A DNA stretch of 64,000 bases. Origin: Nonomuraea spiralis (GTDB lineage: Bacteria > Actinomycetota > Actinomycetes > Streptosporangiales > Streptosporangiaceae). Positions 26,827 to 36,485 of the stretch are shown here, piece by piece; the first letter of the stretch is position 1, and each line of letters opens with the position of its first letter. The stretch lies in the NCBI RefSeq assembly GCF_014648435.1, contig NZ_BMRC01000028.1, positions 62,001 through 126,000 of the forward strand, given 5' to 3'. The translations under genes were made by a program, and so were the position numbers. A model generated the notes under the pieces. It was not told where the DNA came from and searched no databases. It saw nothing but the letters and a program-made list of their open reading frames with translations.

Positions 26827-27879
26827 ATATTGTGAGCCAGTCCAGCAGGGCCCGCTCGCTCTCCACGATTTTCGGCAGCGACACGTACTCGCCCTGCTGG
26901 TGTGCCAGGTTCGGGTCTCCGGGGCCGTAGTTCACGGCCGGGACGCCGAGCGCGGAGAAGCGGGAGACGTCCGTCCAGCCCAGTTTGGCCCTCGGGGTGC
27001 CGCCGACGGCGGCGGTGAAGGCGGCGGCCACGGGATGCGTCAGGCCCGGCCTGGCCCCCGGCGCCGCGTCGAGGAAGCTCACCTCGTAGCCCTCGAACAC
27101 CTCGCGCACGTGCTGCTCGGCCTGCTCGATCGTCAGGTCGGGGGCGAAGCGGTAGTTGACCGTGACCACGCACTCGTCCGGGATCACGTTGCCGGCCACG
27201 CCGCCGCGCACCGCGACCGCGTTGAGCCCTTCGTGGTATTCGAGGCCGTCCACCACCGGCAGGCGTGCCTCGTAGGCGTTCAGCCTGGCCAGCACCGGCT
27301 CGATGCCGTGGACGGCGTTGACGCCGAACCACGACCTGGCGCTGTGGGCGCGCTTGCCGGTCACGGTGACGTCGGCGCGCAGGGTGCCCTGGCAGCCGCC
27401 CTCGATCACGCCGTCGGTCGGCTCCATCAGCACCGCGAAGTCGGCCGCCAGCCACTCGGGGTGGTCCCTGGCGACCCTGGTCAGGCCGTTGCGCTCGGCC
27501 TCGATCTCCTCGCAGTCGTAGAAGACGTACGTCACGTCCCGGTTCGGGGCCGGTACGGTGGCCGCCAGCCGCAGCGCAACCGCCACGCCCGCCTTCATGT
27601 CGGAGGTGCCGCAACCGTAGAGCAGGTCGCCCTCCACCCGGCTGGGCAGGTTGGCGGCGACCGGGACCGTGTCGAGGTGGCCCGCGATCAGCACCCGCTC
27701 GGCGCGGCCGAGGCCGGTGCGGGCGACGACGGTCTCGCCGGACCGGTCCACCTTCAGGTGCGGCAGCGCGGTGAGCGCCTGCTCGACCGCGTCGGCCAGG
27801 GCCTTCTCGCCGCCGCTCACCGACTCGATGTCCACGATCGCGGCGGTCAGCGCGCGTACGTCCTGCGTCAGGTCCAGCA

Positions 27880-27880
<1 letters not shown>
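26825..27880 (-). CDS. dapE: Succinyl-diaminopimelate desuccinylase
   Basis: An M20 metallopeptidase-family enzyme of 351 residues that cleaves N-succinyl-LL-diaminopimelate to LL-diaminopimelate in lysine and peptidoglycan synthesis. Metal-site blocks are GHLDTVPV near residue 65, CGTSDMKAGVAVAL near 95, and DCEEIEAERNGL with the catalytic Glu. The dimerisation domain contains RAHSARSWFGVNA. Its start codon shares one base with the dapD stop (TGATG), so the two are coupled. Confidence 0.92.
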
Positions 27881-28698
<818 letters not shown>

Positions 28699-28735
28699 GG
28701 CCCCGGAGCTTATCCGGCCGGGTAGGTTCTTCAGG

Positions 28736-29554
28736 GTGCGCCTGCGCTTCTCCCGTGGAGTCATCACCATCGCGATCATCGTCGTGGTCCTCGCCGTCGG
28801 TGTCTCCGTGGGGCTCTACCTCCTGCTCAAGCGGGCGAAGCCGCTGGTTCTCCCGGAGGCCTACTGCGCGCTGCGCACGCCCGAGGGCGCCCTGTCCCTC
28901 GATCCGGAGCAGGCGCAGATCTCCGCCACGATCGCCGCCGTCGCGGCCCGCCGCCGCCTGCCCGAGCGGGCCGTGGTGATCGCGTACGGCACCGCGTTGC
29001 AGGAGTCGAAGCTGCGCAACCTCGCCTGGGGCGACCGCGACTCGGTGGGCGTGTTCCAGCAGCGCGAGTCGCAGGGCTGGGGGCGCAAGAAGCAGCTCAT
29101 GGACCCGGTCTACGCCACCAACAAGTTCTTCGCCGCGCTGGTCAAGGTCAAGAACTACCGCAAGCTGCCGATGGCCGAGGCCGCCCAGGCGGTGCAGCGC
29201 TCGGCGGGCGGTTACGCGTACGCGCAGCACGAGCAGGACGCCAAGATCCTGGCCGCCGCCTTCACCGGCCGCGTCCCGAAGGCCGTCGACTGCTGGTACC
29301 CGCCGGGCAAGCAGACGCCCGAGCCGCAGGCCAGGACCGCCGAGGCACGCAAGCAGCTCGCCAGGGCGCTCGGCGACACGACGATCACCACGAAGAAGCG
29401 GGGCTGGCTGGTGGCGTCCTGGTCGGTGGCGCATGCGGAGAAGTTCCGCCTGCGCCGTGTCGGCTACAGCGGCGCGACCTGGGTCAACGCGGTCGACGCG
29501 GACGGCTGGAAGAAGGCCGGCCAGGCCGGCGACGCGGCGGTCGAGCTGTCGTAG
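28736..29554 (+). CDS. Membrane-anchored lysozyme-like (SLT-type) protein
   Basis: A protein of about 272 residues with an N-terminal transmembrane helix (VITIAIIVVVLAVGVSVGLYLLL) and an extracellular domain. GTALQESKLRNLAWGDRDS, then VGVFQQRESQGWG, then MDPVYATNKFFAALVKV resemble the lytic-transglycosylase/lysozyme fold, with the Glu of LQESK in the catalytic position. Such proteins are often mislabelled heavy metal transporters. An ATG at 28697 is in frame but would overlap dapD; the GTG at 28736 is preferred. Divergent from dapD, convergent with the DUF4178 gene 9 bases away. Confidence 0.75.
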   Translation: MRLRFSRGVITIAIIVVVLAVGVSVGLYLLLKRAKPLVLPEAYCALRTPEGALSLDPEQAQISATIAAVAARRRLPERAVVIAYGTALQESKLRNLAWGDRDSVGVFQQRESQGWGRKKQLMDPVYATNKFFAALVKVKNYRKLPMAEAAQAVQRSAGGYAYAQHEQDAKILAAAFTGRVPKAVDCWYPPGKQTPEPQARTAEARKQLARALGDTTITTKKRGWLVASWSVAHAEKFRLRRVGYSGATWVNAVDADGWKKAGQAGDAAVELS

Positions 29555-29563
29555 GGGCGGGCG

Positions 29564-30244
29564 TCAGGTCGCGCGGGTGACGATGGTGATGGAGCCCGGC
29601 GGCAGCGGCTGGGCGTAGCTGGCGCTCCAGGTGTGGCCCTGGATGCGTTCGAAGGAGAGCAGGCGCCCGTCGGAGGCGTGGTAGTCGGCGAAGTCGAGCA
29701 GCCCGCGCTCGGGAGTGTCGGTCTCGCCCTCGCTCCTGAAGGCGGCGGTGCCCCGCTGGATGGGGAAGAACTCGACGCCTTCCATGATCAGCATGCTCTT
29801 CGCCGGGACCATGCCCTGTGCGGGCACCTCGGTCCACAGGAGCACCTCCAGGTGGGACGCCTCACCGGCGGCCCTGCCCTCGCGTACCTCGACCGAGAGC
29901 CACAGGCGGCGGCGGGCGACGTCGCGCAGCAGATACTCGATCCACTGCTGGCCCTGCCAGGAGACGAACATCGCGCCGAGCACGCGGTAGGGCGTGCCGT
30001 GGACCTCGATCCGGTCGCCGACCTGGATGGTGCGAGGGTCGGCGTAGTCGGTGCCGGCATGCCCGGGAGCGTCGACCGGCGCCGGCAGCGGGGTCTCGAC
30101 CGGAGCGGTCTCGACCGGCACCGGCGGCGGCGGCGCGCTCGCCCGGCCCCTCCTGTCCTGCCGCATGGTGGCCAGGAACGCCCCCAGCAGCAACAGGACG
30201 GTGGCGATGCTCAGCCCGAGTACGACCATGGAGGTCATGCTCAT
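29564..30244 (-). CDS. DUF4178 domain membrane protein
   Basis: A protein of 226 residues with one N-terminal transmembrane helix (VVLGLSIATVLLLLGAFLAT), a Pro-rich linker, and a soluble beta-rich domain from about residue 70 (VGDRIEVHGTPYRVLGAM, then WIEYLLRD, RRLWLSVEVREG). This matches the DUF4178 fold. In other bacteria such domains occur with membrane-remodelling or polyamine-related genes; here the neighbours are dapC and an SLT-type protein. Function unknown. Confidence 0.77.
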   Translation of the reverse strand: MSMTSMVVLGLSIATVLLLLGAFLATMRQDRRGRASAPPPPVPVETAPVETPLPAPVDAPGHAGTDYADPRTIQVGDRIEVHGTPYRVLGAMFVSWQGQQWIEYLLRDVARRRLWLSVEVREGRAAGEASHLEVLLWTEVPAQGMVPAKSMLIMEGVEFFPIQRGTAAFRSEGETDTPERGLLDFADYHASDGRLLSFERIQGHTWSASYAQPLPPGSITIVTRAT

Positions 30245-30320
30245 CGATCAGCTCGCTCCACTCGCGGTCTGTCTCGGCAGACGCCTTTATCAATTTGTTC
30301 GTGCGTTACGACGGGCGATC

Positions 30321-31391
30321 CTACTGGAGGCGGCGCACCGCCGCACTGATGCGTTCGTCGGTGGCGGTGACGGCTACGCGGATGTGCCGTTCACCAGCTG
30401 ATCCGTAGAAGTCTCCCGGCGCGACCAAAATGCCGATTTCGGAGAGTTTACTCACTTGATCCCAGGCGTTCTGCCCGTTCGACGCCCATAGGTACAGACC
30501 GGCCGTCGAGTGGTCGATGGTCCACCCGGCCCGCTCCAGCGCGGGACGCAGGACGGCGCGGCGCGCGGAGTACAGCTCGCGCTGGCGTTCGGCGTGCGTG
30601 TCGTCGCCGAGCGCGACCGCCATCGCGTCCTGGACCGGCTTCGGCATGATCATGCCGGCGTGCTTGCGCGTCTCCAGCAGCCGCTTGACCAGGACGGGGT
30701 CACCCGTCACGAACCCGGCCCGGTAACCGGCCAGGTTGGAGCGCTTGGAGAGCGAGTGGACGGCGAGCAGCCCCTCGTGGGAGCCCCCGCAGACGTCGGG
30801 ATGGAGGATGGAGACCGGCTGCTCTTCCCAGCCGAGCTCGATGTAGCACTCGTCGGAGGCCACGACCGTGCCGCGCTCGCGGGCCCAGGCGACCACCTTG
30901 CGCAGGTGCTCGGCGGGCAGCACGCGGCCCGTCGGGTTGCCCGGGGAGTTGATCCACAGCAGGTCGACGTGTTCGGGACCGACCGACAGGGTGCTGTCGG
31001 AGGCGGTCGCGGTCGCGCCGGCCAGCCTGGCGCCCACGTCGTAGGTGGGATAGGCCAGCTCGGGGAAGACCACGCGCCCGGCGCCGAGGTAGGTGGGCAG
31101 CCAGGCGACGAACTCCTTGGAGCCGATCAGCGGGAGCACGTCCCGCTGGTCGACGGTGACGCCGTGGCGGCGTCGCAACCAGCCCGCGGCGGCCTCGCGC
31201 AGGGCGTTCGTGCCGTGGGTCAGCGGGTAGCCGGGGCTGTCGGCGGCCTGCTTGAGCGCCTGCTGGACGGCCTCGGGCACCGGATCGACGGGCGTGCCGA
31301 CCGAGAGGTCGACGATGCCGTCGGGATGCGCCAGGGCACGTTCCTTGTACGGTTCGAGGCGGTCCCAGGGGAAGTCGGGCAGCTTGTTCAC
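30321..31391 (-). CDS. dapC: N-succinyldiaminopimelate aminotransferase
   Basis: A fold-type I PLP aminotransferase of 356 residues. The PLP lysine is in HSLSKRSNLAGYR near residue 212. INSPGNPTGRVLP and SDECYIELGW are the expected cofactor-binding segments, and the C-terminal Arg is in HIRVAVTATDE. It would make succinyl-diaminopimelate from the succinylated keto acid, between DapD and DapE. The start is GTG at 31391 with GGAG seven bases upstream. It follows fdxA, an arrangement common in actinobacteria. Confidence 0.9.
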   Translation of the reverse strand: MNKLPDFPWDRLEPYKERALAHPDGIVDLSVGTPVDPVPEAVQQALKQAADSPGYPLTHGTNALREAAAGWLRRRHGVTVDQRDVLPLIGSKEFVAWLPTYLGAGRVVFPELAYPTYDVGARLAGATATASDSTLSVGPEHVDLLWINSPGNPTGRVLPAEHLRKVVAWARERGTVVASDECYIELGWEEQPVSILHPDVCGGSHEGLLAVHSLSKRSNLAGYRAGFVTGDPVLVKRLLETRKHAGMIMPKPVQDAMAVALGDDTHAERQRELYSARRAVLRPALERAGWTIDHSTAGLYLWASNGQNAWDQVSKLSEIGILVAPGDFYGSAGERHIRVAVTATDERISAAVRRLQ

Positions 31392-31431
31392 GGTTCTCCA
31401 GGGTCGCTCTTGGCCGAACACGCCTGACGTG

Positions 31432-31482
31432 GACACGTGCGGACGGGGTCCGTCCGGTGTGGACGGCCCCGGCGCACGTGTC
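31432..31482. terminator. Nested inverted repeat between fdxA and dapC
   Basis: An outer 9-base perfect inverted repeat (gacacgtgc and its complement) encloses two competing small hairpins, ggacgg/ccgtcc and ccgtcc/ggacgg. It lies in the 103-base gap between two genes of the same strand, so it may be a terminator for fdxA, an attenuator for dapC, or a protein site (the arms contain CACGTG). Confidence 0.5.
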
Positions 31483-31494
31483 GTACGCGACTCG

Positions 31495-31821
31495 CTAGTG
31501 GTCCTCACCCTGCGGCGGCAGGGCGGCCACCACCGGGTGGTCCTTCTCGATCTTGCCGACCTTCGAGGCGCCTCCGGGCGAGCCGAGGTCCTCGAAGAAG
31601 TCCACGTTCGCCTTGTAGAAGTCCTTCCACTGCTCGGGAAGGTCGTCCTCGTAGAAGATGGCCTCGACGGGGCACACAGGCTCGCACGCGCCGCAGTCCA
31701 CGCACTCGTCGGGGTGGATGTAAAGCATGCGCTCGCCCTCGTAGATGCAATCGACGGGGCACTCCTCGATGCACGCCTTGTCCAGGACGTCCACGCAAGG
31801 CTGCGCGATGACGTAGGTCAC
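31495..31821 (-). CDS. fdxA: Seven-iron ferredoxin
   Basis: A protein of 108 residues binding one [3Fe-4S] and one [4Fe-4S] cluster. The first group is CVDVLDKACIEECPVDC, the second CVDCGACEPVCPVEAI. FYEDDLPEQWKDFYK and the acidic tail are typical of actinobacterial FdxA. It carries low-potential electrons to redox enzymes. The GTG at 31821 has AAGGAG six bases upstream and is clearly better than the upstream ATG at 31857. Confidence 0.93.
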   Translation of the reverse strand: MTYVIAQPCVDVLDKACIEECPVDCIYEGERMLYIHPDECVDCGACEPVCPVEAIFYEDDLPEQWKDFYKANVDFFEDLGSPGGASKVGKIEKDHPVVAALPPQGEDH

Positions 31822-31926
31822 CTCGAGCTCCTTTTTCTCCGCACCATGGCATGACACTGACCGCGGTTTGCTACGCCCTAGTATTGCCGTGCTTGCCAGC
31901 TGGCCGAAACGGAGGGTGGCAAACTC

Positions 31927-32157
31927 ATGGCCGCACGCCTCGTCATCGCCATCACAACTCAGGACATAGGCGCACGGATCACCACTCGAAGACGCGTATC
32001 TGAGGGCTTTCGGGACGCCGTCGGAGTGCTCGAAGCCTGGCAGGACGGCGTGTTGCGCGTTCGCAAGCGGGACGGCACCCTGGTGGAGATCGACGAGAAA
32101 ACGCTGGTCGCGGCCAAGGTCGTTCCGGTCGCGCCTCCTCGACCTCGGCCGATGTAA
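31927..32157 (+). CDS. Small SH3-like protein resembling a GNAT N-terminal domain
   Basis: A protein of 76 residues, DIGARITTRRRVSEGFRDAV then GVLRVRKRDGTLVEIDEKTL, with a small beta-barrel pattern. From memory it resembles the domain that precedes the acetyltransferase domain in actinobacterial GNAT proteins encoded beside fdxA. Here a stop follows directly after VAPPRPRPM, and the next gene, a lipoprotein, begins 17 bases later, so no acetyltransferase domain remains. It could be a stand-alone domain or a truncated gene. Divergent from fdxA. Confidence 0.6.
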   Translation: MAARLVIAITTQDIGARITTRRRVSEGFRDAVGVLEAWQDGVLRVRKRDGTLVEIDEKTLVAAKVVPVAPPRPRPM

Positions 32158-32174
32158 CGGTAAGTATTCATTGT

Positions 32175-33248
32175 GTGACCGTACGTACCTGCGCCGCCGC
32201 AGCAGCCATTCTCGCCAGCGCCGGATGCGGCGCGTCCACTTCCCAGTCCACGTCCGACGAGGCCAAGAGCCTGCCGCCGCTCAACGTCCGGGCCGCCTCA
32301 CTGAAGCAGGGCTTCGGGACCATGGGCCGCCTCACCGAGGCCGCCAAGCACGAGGGCCAGCTCAACGTGATCGCCCTGCCGCACGACTGGGTGAACTACG
32401 GCGAGATCATCGAGACCTTCTCCAACAAGTACGACATCAAGGTCAACGAGCTGGAGCCGAACGCGAGCAGCAAGCGCGAGCTCGACGCCGCCGACCAGCT
32501 CAAGCCGGACGTGTTCGATCTCACTCTCGACATGGCCGTGTACGGGGCCGGCGACTTCGCGCCGTACAAGGTGACGGGCTGGCAGGACCTGCCCGACGAC
32601 GTCAAGGACCCCAAGGGCGCCTGGTACGGCGCGTACGGCAGCTACATGTCGATCGGCTACGACCCGCGCGAGGTCAAGGCCCCGGCCTCCTTCGCCGACC
32701 TGCTCAAGCCCGGCTACCGCGTCGCGCTGGACGGCGACCCGCTGCGCTCGGCGGCGGCGTTCGGCGGCGTGATGGCCGCGTCCATGAAGGGCGGCTCCGC
32801 GCCGGACGCCAGGCAGGGTGTCGACCTGTTCGCCAAGCTCAAGCAGGCCGGGCAGCTCACCGAGCCGGCCAAGGCCAACGTGATCATCGACTGGGACCAC
32901 CTGAACGCGTCCCGCAGCGCCGACCACACCGACTCCTGGGAGGTGACGATCCCGCGCGACGCGTCGTTCGGGGGCTATCACGTCCAGGCGATCAGCAAGG
33001 CCGCCCCGCACCCGGCCGCCGCGCGGCTGTGGCAGGAGTTCCTGTTCTCCGACGAGGGCCAGAACCTGCTCCAGAAGGGCTACGCCCGCCCGGCGCGCGG
33101 CGAGGCCATGCTCATGAAGGGCAAGCTCGACACCGAGCAGGCCGCCCGGTTGCCCAAGGCCGCCGGGCCTCCCGTGCTCATGACGATCCCGCAGACGGAC
33201 GCCGCGAAGGCGTACCTCAAGCGGGAATGGAGCAAGAGTGTGGGATGA
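32175..33248 (+). CDS. ABC transporter substrate-binding lipoprotein (iron/polyamine type)
   Basis: A protein of 357 residues starting at GTG, with a signal peptide and lipobox ILASAGC (Cys 18). It follows the periplasmic-binding-protein type II layout seen in PotD/AfuA-like proteins: GQLNVIALPHDWVNYGEII, PDVFDLTLDMAVYG, SYMSIGYDPREV, and the closing AARLWQEFLFSDEGQNLL. The ligand is not clear (iron, thiamine, polyamine or phosphonate). No permease or ATPase gene adjoins it, so it must use a transporter encoded elsewhere. Confidence 0.82.
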   Translation: MTVRTCAAAAAILASAGCGASTSQSTSDEAKSLPPLNVRAASLKQGFGTMGRLTEAAKHEGQLNVIALPHDWVNYGEIIETFSNKYDIKVNELEPNASSKRELDAADQLKPDVFDLTLDMAVYGAGDFAPYKVTGWQDLPDDVKDPKGAWYGAYGSYMSIGYDPREVKAPASFADLLKPGYRVALDGDPLRSAAAFGGVMAASMKGGSAPDARQGVDLFAKLKQAGQLTEPAKANVIIDWDHLNASRSADHTDSWEVTIPRDASFGGYHVQAISKAAPHPAAARLWQEFLFSDEGQNLLQKGYARPARGEAMLMKGKLDTEQAARLPKAAGPPVLMTIPQTDAAKAYLKREWSKSVG

Positions 33249-33322
33249 GTCCGTTGTGACTTGATATGTCGTAGGGACGATCAGGCTCTAAAGTGAACGG
33301 ACAGCACGGCCACGGGGGCCCG

Positions 33323-34126
33323 ATGTCTGACGAATGTGAGCTGATCGTCTTGCGATACGACGCACCGAGCTTGGAGCGGTGGAACAGTCGCGCCTACGAC
33401 AGCAGTTTCGGGTACGTCTCCACCCAGGGCGCGCCACTGGTCGACCTGCTCGACCCGCAGCCCGGGGAGCGCGTGCTCGACCTCGGGTGCGGCACCGGGG
33501 TGCTGACCGCGCAGATCGCCTTCAGGGGCGCGGACGTCCTGGGCATCGACGGCTCGGCCGCCATGATCGAGAAGGCGCTGGCCCAGTACCCGGGCATCGA
33601 CTTCATCATCGGCGACGGGCACGACTTCACCGTGGTCGACCCGTACGACGCCGTCTTCTCCAACGCGGCCCTGCACTGGATGAGCCGCGATCCCGCCGCC
33701 GTGATCGCCAGCGTCCGCGAGGCGCTGAAGCCGGGCGGCCGGTTCGTCGCCGAGATGGGCGGCGCGGGCAACTGCGCGGAGCTGACCGCCGCGATGCTGA
33801 CCGCCTGGCGCGAGTACGGCCTGCGCGAGCCCGACCTGCCCTGGTACTTCCCCACGCCCGCCGAGTACGCGCGCCGGCTGGAGCGGGAGGGTTTCGTGGT
33901 CCGGCTGCTGGAGTACTTCGACCGGCCGACCCCCCTCGACGAGTCTCCCGGCGGGGCCGCCGACTGGGTGCGCATGTTCGCCCCGGCCGTGCTCGAAGGA
34001 CTGCCGCCGGAGATCGTGGAACCCCTGCTCGGACGGGTCAACGAACTGGCCGCACCCGCGCTGCGCAGGGAGACGGGGTGGATGGCCGACTACGTGCGTC
34101 TACGCTTTGCCGCTGTTCGGCGCTGA
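33323..34126 (+). CDS. Class I SAM-dependent methyltransferase
   Basis: A protein of 267 residues. The SAM motif I is VLDLGCGTGVLTAQI near residue 50, followed by VLGIDGSAAMI, the acidic IIGDGHDF and motif IV DAVFSNAALHWM. The overall pattern, with the HWM segment, resembles trans-aconitate 2-methyltransferase-like enzymes, but the acceptor is not determined. An in-frame GTG at 33293 exists; the ATG at 33323 is preferred, being preceded by GGGGG. Confidence 0.85.
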   Translation: MSDECELIVLRYDAPSLERWNSRAYDSSFGYVSTQGAPLVDLLDPQPGERVLDLGCGTGVLTAQIAFRGADVLGIDGSAAMIEKALAQYPGIDFIIGDGHDFTVVDPYDAVFSNAALHWMSRDPAAVIASVREALKPGGRFVAEMGGAGNCAELTAAMLTAWREYGLREPDLPWYFPTPAEYARRLEREGFVVRLLEYFDRPTPLDESPGGAADWVRMFAPAVLEGLPPEIVEPLLGRVNELAAPALRRETGWMADYVRLRFAAVRR

Positions 34127-34238
34127 TGCGTAGTGCATGATGCGTAGGGCTGTTTTGCCGGACTATGGTCTGTTCCGTGGGCGGCGAGATGTTGGCTGCA
34201 CCGCTTCGGCGGCGTGAGGGGCTGGTGAACGGAACGGG

Positions 34239-36479
34239 ATGAACTTCTGCCTGAGCGACCTCGTTCCACCCTTGAGGTGGAGCGACGCGTCGACGATCAC
34301 GCTACTGACCGGGCAACCGGATCTGCCGGACGCGTGGTGGCGAAGCCTGCCCATGCCGCTGGTGCTCACGGCCATCGGCCCGGAGTCGCTGGGCGAGCTG
34401 CTGACGGAGATCACGCTGGAGCAGTGGCCGGCCGCCGCCGTCGGTGACGTCCTGCCGGCGCTGCACGTCCTGGACCCGGACGAGGCCGACGAACCCGCCG
34501 TCGCCATCGCGCTCGACCGTGCCGGGTCGTGGGCCGGGCTGCTCTCGCTGACCGGGCGGGAGCTGGTGGACCAGCCGTTCATCCAGGCTCGCCCGGTGCT
34601 CAACACGCTGTTCTCGGCCGTTCTCGTACGGCTCGCGCATCCGCACGCGGCTGCCCGGCACGTCGAGGCCCACCACCACGAGGCCGCCGTCCCGGAGCCT
34701 CAGGTGTCCGGCGGCGCGGCTTCCGAGCAGGCGGCCGCCGAACCCGTCGCCCCCGAGCCCGCGCACTACGACGCCGAGCCCCAGGAGCCCGCCTCGCAGG
34801 ACGCCGCTCTTGAGGACGCCTCCCAGGACGCCGCCCTTGAGGACGGCGAGCCTCAGGACGGCGTCTCGCAGGAGGGCGCGTTCCAGGAGGGCGTGGCCGA
34901 GGAGGAGTCCGCGGGGCGCGAGGACGAGCCGGTGCTCGACGCTGATGTGGAGCCGATCGTCGAGGAGGGGCTGCCGTCCGAGCCCGACATCGTGCTCGAC
35001 GCCGCCGACGAGCCCGCGCCCGAGCCCGCCGCCGAGGAGGCGTCCGCGCTGGAGGCCGAGGGTGTCGGCCAGGAGCCGGAGCCCGTGGCCCCCGCGTTCG
35101 CGGAGACCCCCGAGGTCGCGGAGGTCGCGGAGGCCGGGGAGCCGACCGCCCCGGACGAGCACGACGAACCCGCCGTACCGGGCGAACCCGTCCACCCCGC
35201 CGGCGCCTTCGCGGCGGCCGGGCACGCCTTCGGGGCGGCCAACGCCTTCGAGGCGGCCCAGCAGGCCGAATCCGCCCAAAAGGCCGAGGCGTCCGAGCAG
35301 GACGAACCCGCCGAGGCGTCGGAGCCCGCCGAGCAGGAGCACGCCGAGGCCGGTCCGCACGGTGAGCAGGCCGAGCAGTCCGAACAGGACGAGCAGCCTG
35401 AGCAGTCCGAGCAGGAGTTGCCTGAGTTGATCGAGGCCGCGTTCGCCGGGCTCGACGACAAGAGCTGGGCCGTGGCGCAGAACCGGATCTTCACCGACGA
35501 GCCCTCCGCGATCGACCAGCTCGCCAAGCTGTTCGCCGTCCCCCCGGCCGACATCTCCGCCACCGAGCACGACCTCCGCCTCCGCCTCGACCAGTGGCTG
35601 GGCAGCGAGGAGGCCGCGCCGTACCGCGCCCACCTGGACGAGCTGCGCAGGACGCTCGGCCCGGCCGCCCCCAAGGAGCAGCTGATCGGCGCGGCCGACT
35701 GGCACGCCACGGAGATCCGCGCGCTGGAGGTCCCGGCCTGGCAGTTCGTGCTGGCGACCATGCCCGCCCAGCCCCGGGCGGCCCAGCCGCCGGCCCAGCC
35801 GCCGGCGGAGTTCCAGCAGCCGCACTCGGCGTTCGGGGCGGTGCCGCAGCCGCCCCCGCCGCCACCCGGTCCGCCACCCGGGCCGCCGCAGTTCCAGGCG
35901 TTCACGCCGGCCACGCCGGCGCCCGAGGAGGCCAACGGCGGGTCGGAGCAGAACAAGCCGTACCAGCCGCTCAAGGACGTCTCCCAGACCAGGCGCTGCT
36001 TCCGCCAGCCGGACGGGCGCTGGTGGTTGCGGATCGACGTGACCGCCGAGCAGCTGGCCGGCGGCGAGTGTGCCCTGCCGACGGGCTTCGCGGCTTACCT
36101 GGGCCTCTCGCCGGGCGAGAGCAGGGCGGTCAGGAGCGCCGCGGGCGAGCTGACCATGACCTGGCACGGCAGGCCGGTGCTGGAGTCCATCGAACGCCTG
36201 CTCGTGGACGTCGGCGCCAAGGAGGGCGGCCACCTGTTCCTCACCCTGTCGGACGAGGGCGTGCTGCGGGCCCGCCACCTGCCGGTCGCCGCGCAGAACG
36301 CCGAGAGCATCACCAAGGCGCTGCGCCTGGTCGGCTACACGGCGCCGGGCGGCACCCGGGACCAGGCGGCCAGGGTGATCGCGACCAGGATCGGCCTGAC
36401 CGGCCCGGTCGGCCTGCCGGATCTGCTCACCAGGCTCCGCGAACGCGGCGACCGCGACCTGCTCGCCCTCTTGGACTGA
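34239..36479 (+). CDS. Multidomain protein with acidic linker, paralogue of 38355-40199
   Basis: A protein of 746 residues. Residues 1-135 (LSDLVPPLRW near the start) match the N-terminus of the 614-residue protein downstream. Residues about 145-390 are very rich in Glu, Ala, Pro and Gln and probably disordered. Residues about 392-510 correspond to the HTH region of the paralogue, but the helix reads AVPPADISATEHDLRLRL, so the HTH looks worn. A Pro-rich stretch follows, then a C-terminal domain from about 572 (PYQPLKDVSQTRRCF to LRERGDRDLLALLD) shared with the paralogue. The winged helices of the paralogue are missing. The stop is 6 bases before the helicase start. Function unknown. Confidence 0.75.
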   Translation: MNFCLSDLVPPLRWSDASTITLLTGQPDLPDAWWRSLPMPLVLTAIGPESLGELLTEITLEQWPAAAVGDVLPALHVLDPDEADEPAVAIALDRAGSWAGLLSLTGRELVDQPFIQARPVLNTLFSAVLVRLAHPHAAARHVEAHHHEAAVPEPQVSGGAASEQAAAEPVAPEPAHYDAEPQEPASQDAALEDASQDAALEDGEPQDGVSQEGAFQEGVAEEESAGREDEPVLDADVEPIVEEGLPSEPDIVLDAADEPAPEPAAEEASALEAEGVGQEPEPVAPAFAETPEVAEVAEAGEPTAPDEHDEPAVPGEPVHPAGAFAAAGHAFGAANAFEAAQQAESAQKAEASEQDEPAEASEPAEQEHAEAGPHGEQAEQSEQDEQPEQSEQELPELIEAAFAGLDDKSWAVAQNRIFTDEPSAIDQLAKLFAVPPADISATEHDLRLRLDQWLGSEEAAPYRAHLDELRRTLGPAAPKEQLIGAADWHATEIRALEVPAWQFVLATMPAQPRAAQPPAQPPAEFQQPHSAFGAVPQPPPPPPGPPPGPPQFQAFTPATPAPEEANGGSEQNKPYQPLKDVSQTRRCFRQPDGRWWLRIDVTAEQLAGGECALPTGFAAYLGLSPGESRAVRSAAGELTMTWHGRPVLESIERLLVDVGAKEGGHLFLTLSDEGVLRARHLPVAAQNAESITKALRLVGYTAPGGTRDQAARVIATRIGLTGPVGLPDLLTRLRERGDRDLLALLD

Positions 36480-36485
36480 CCGCCC

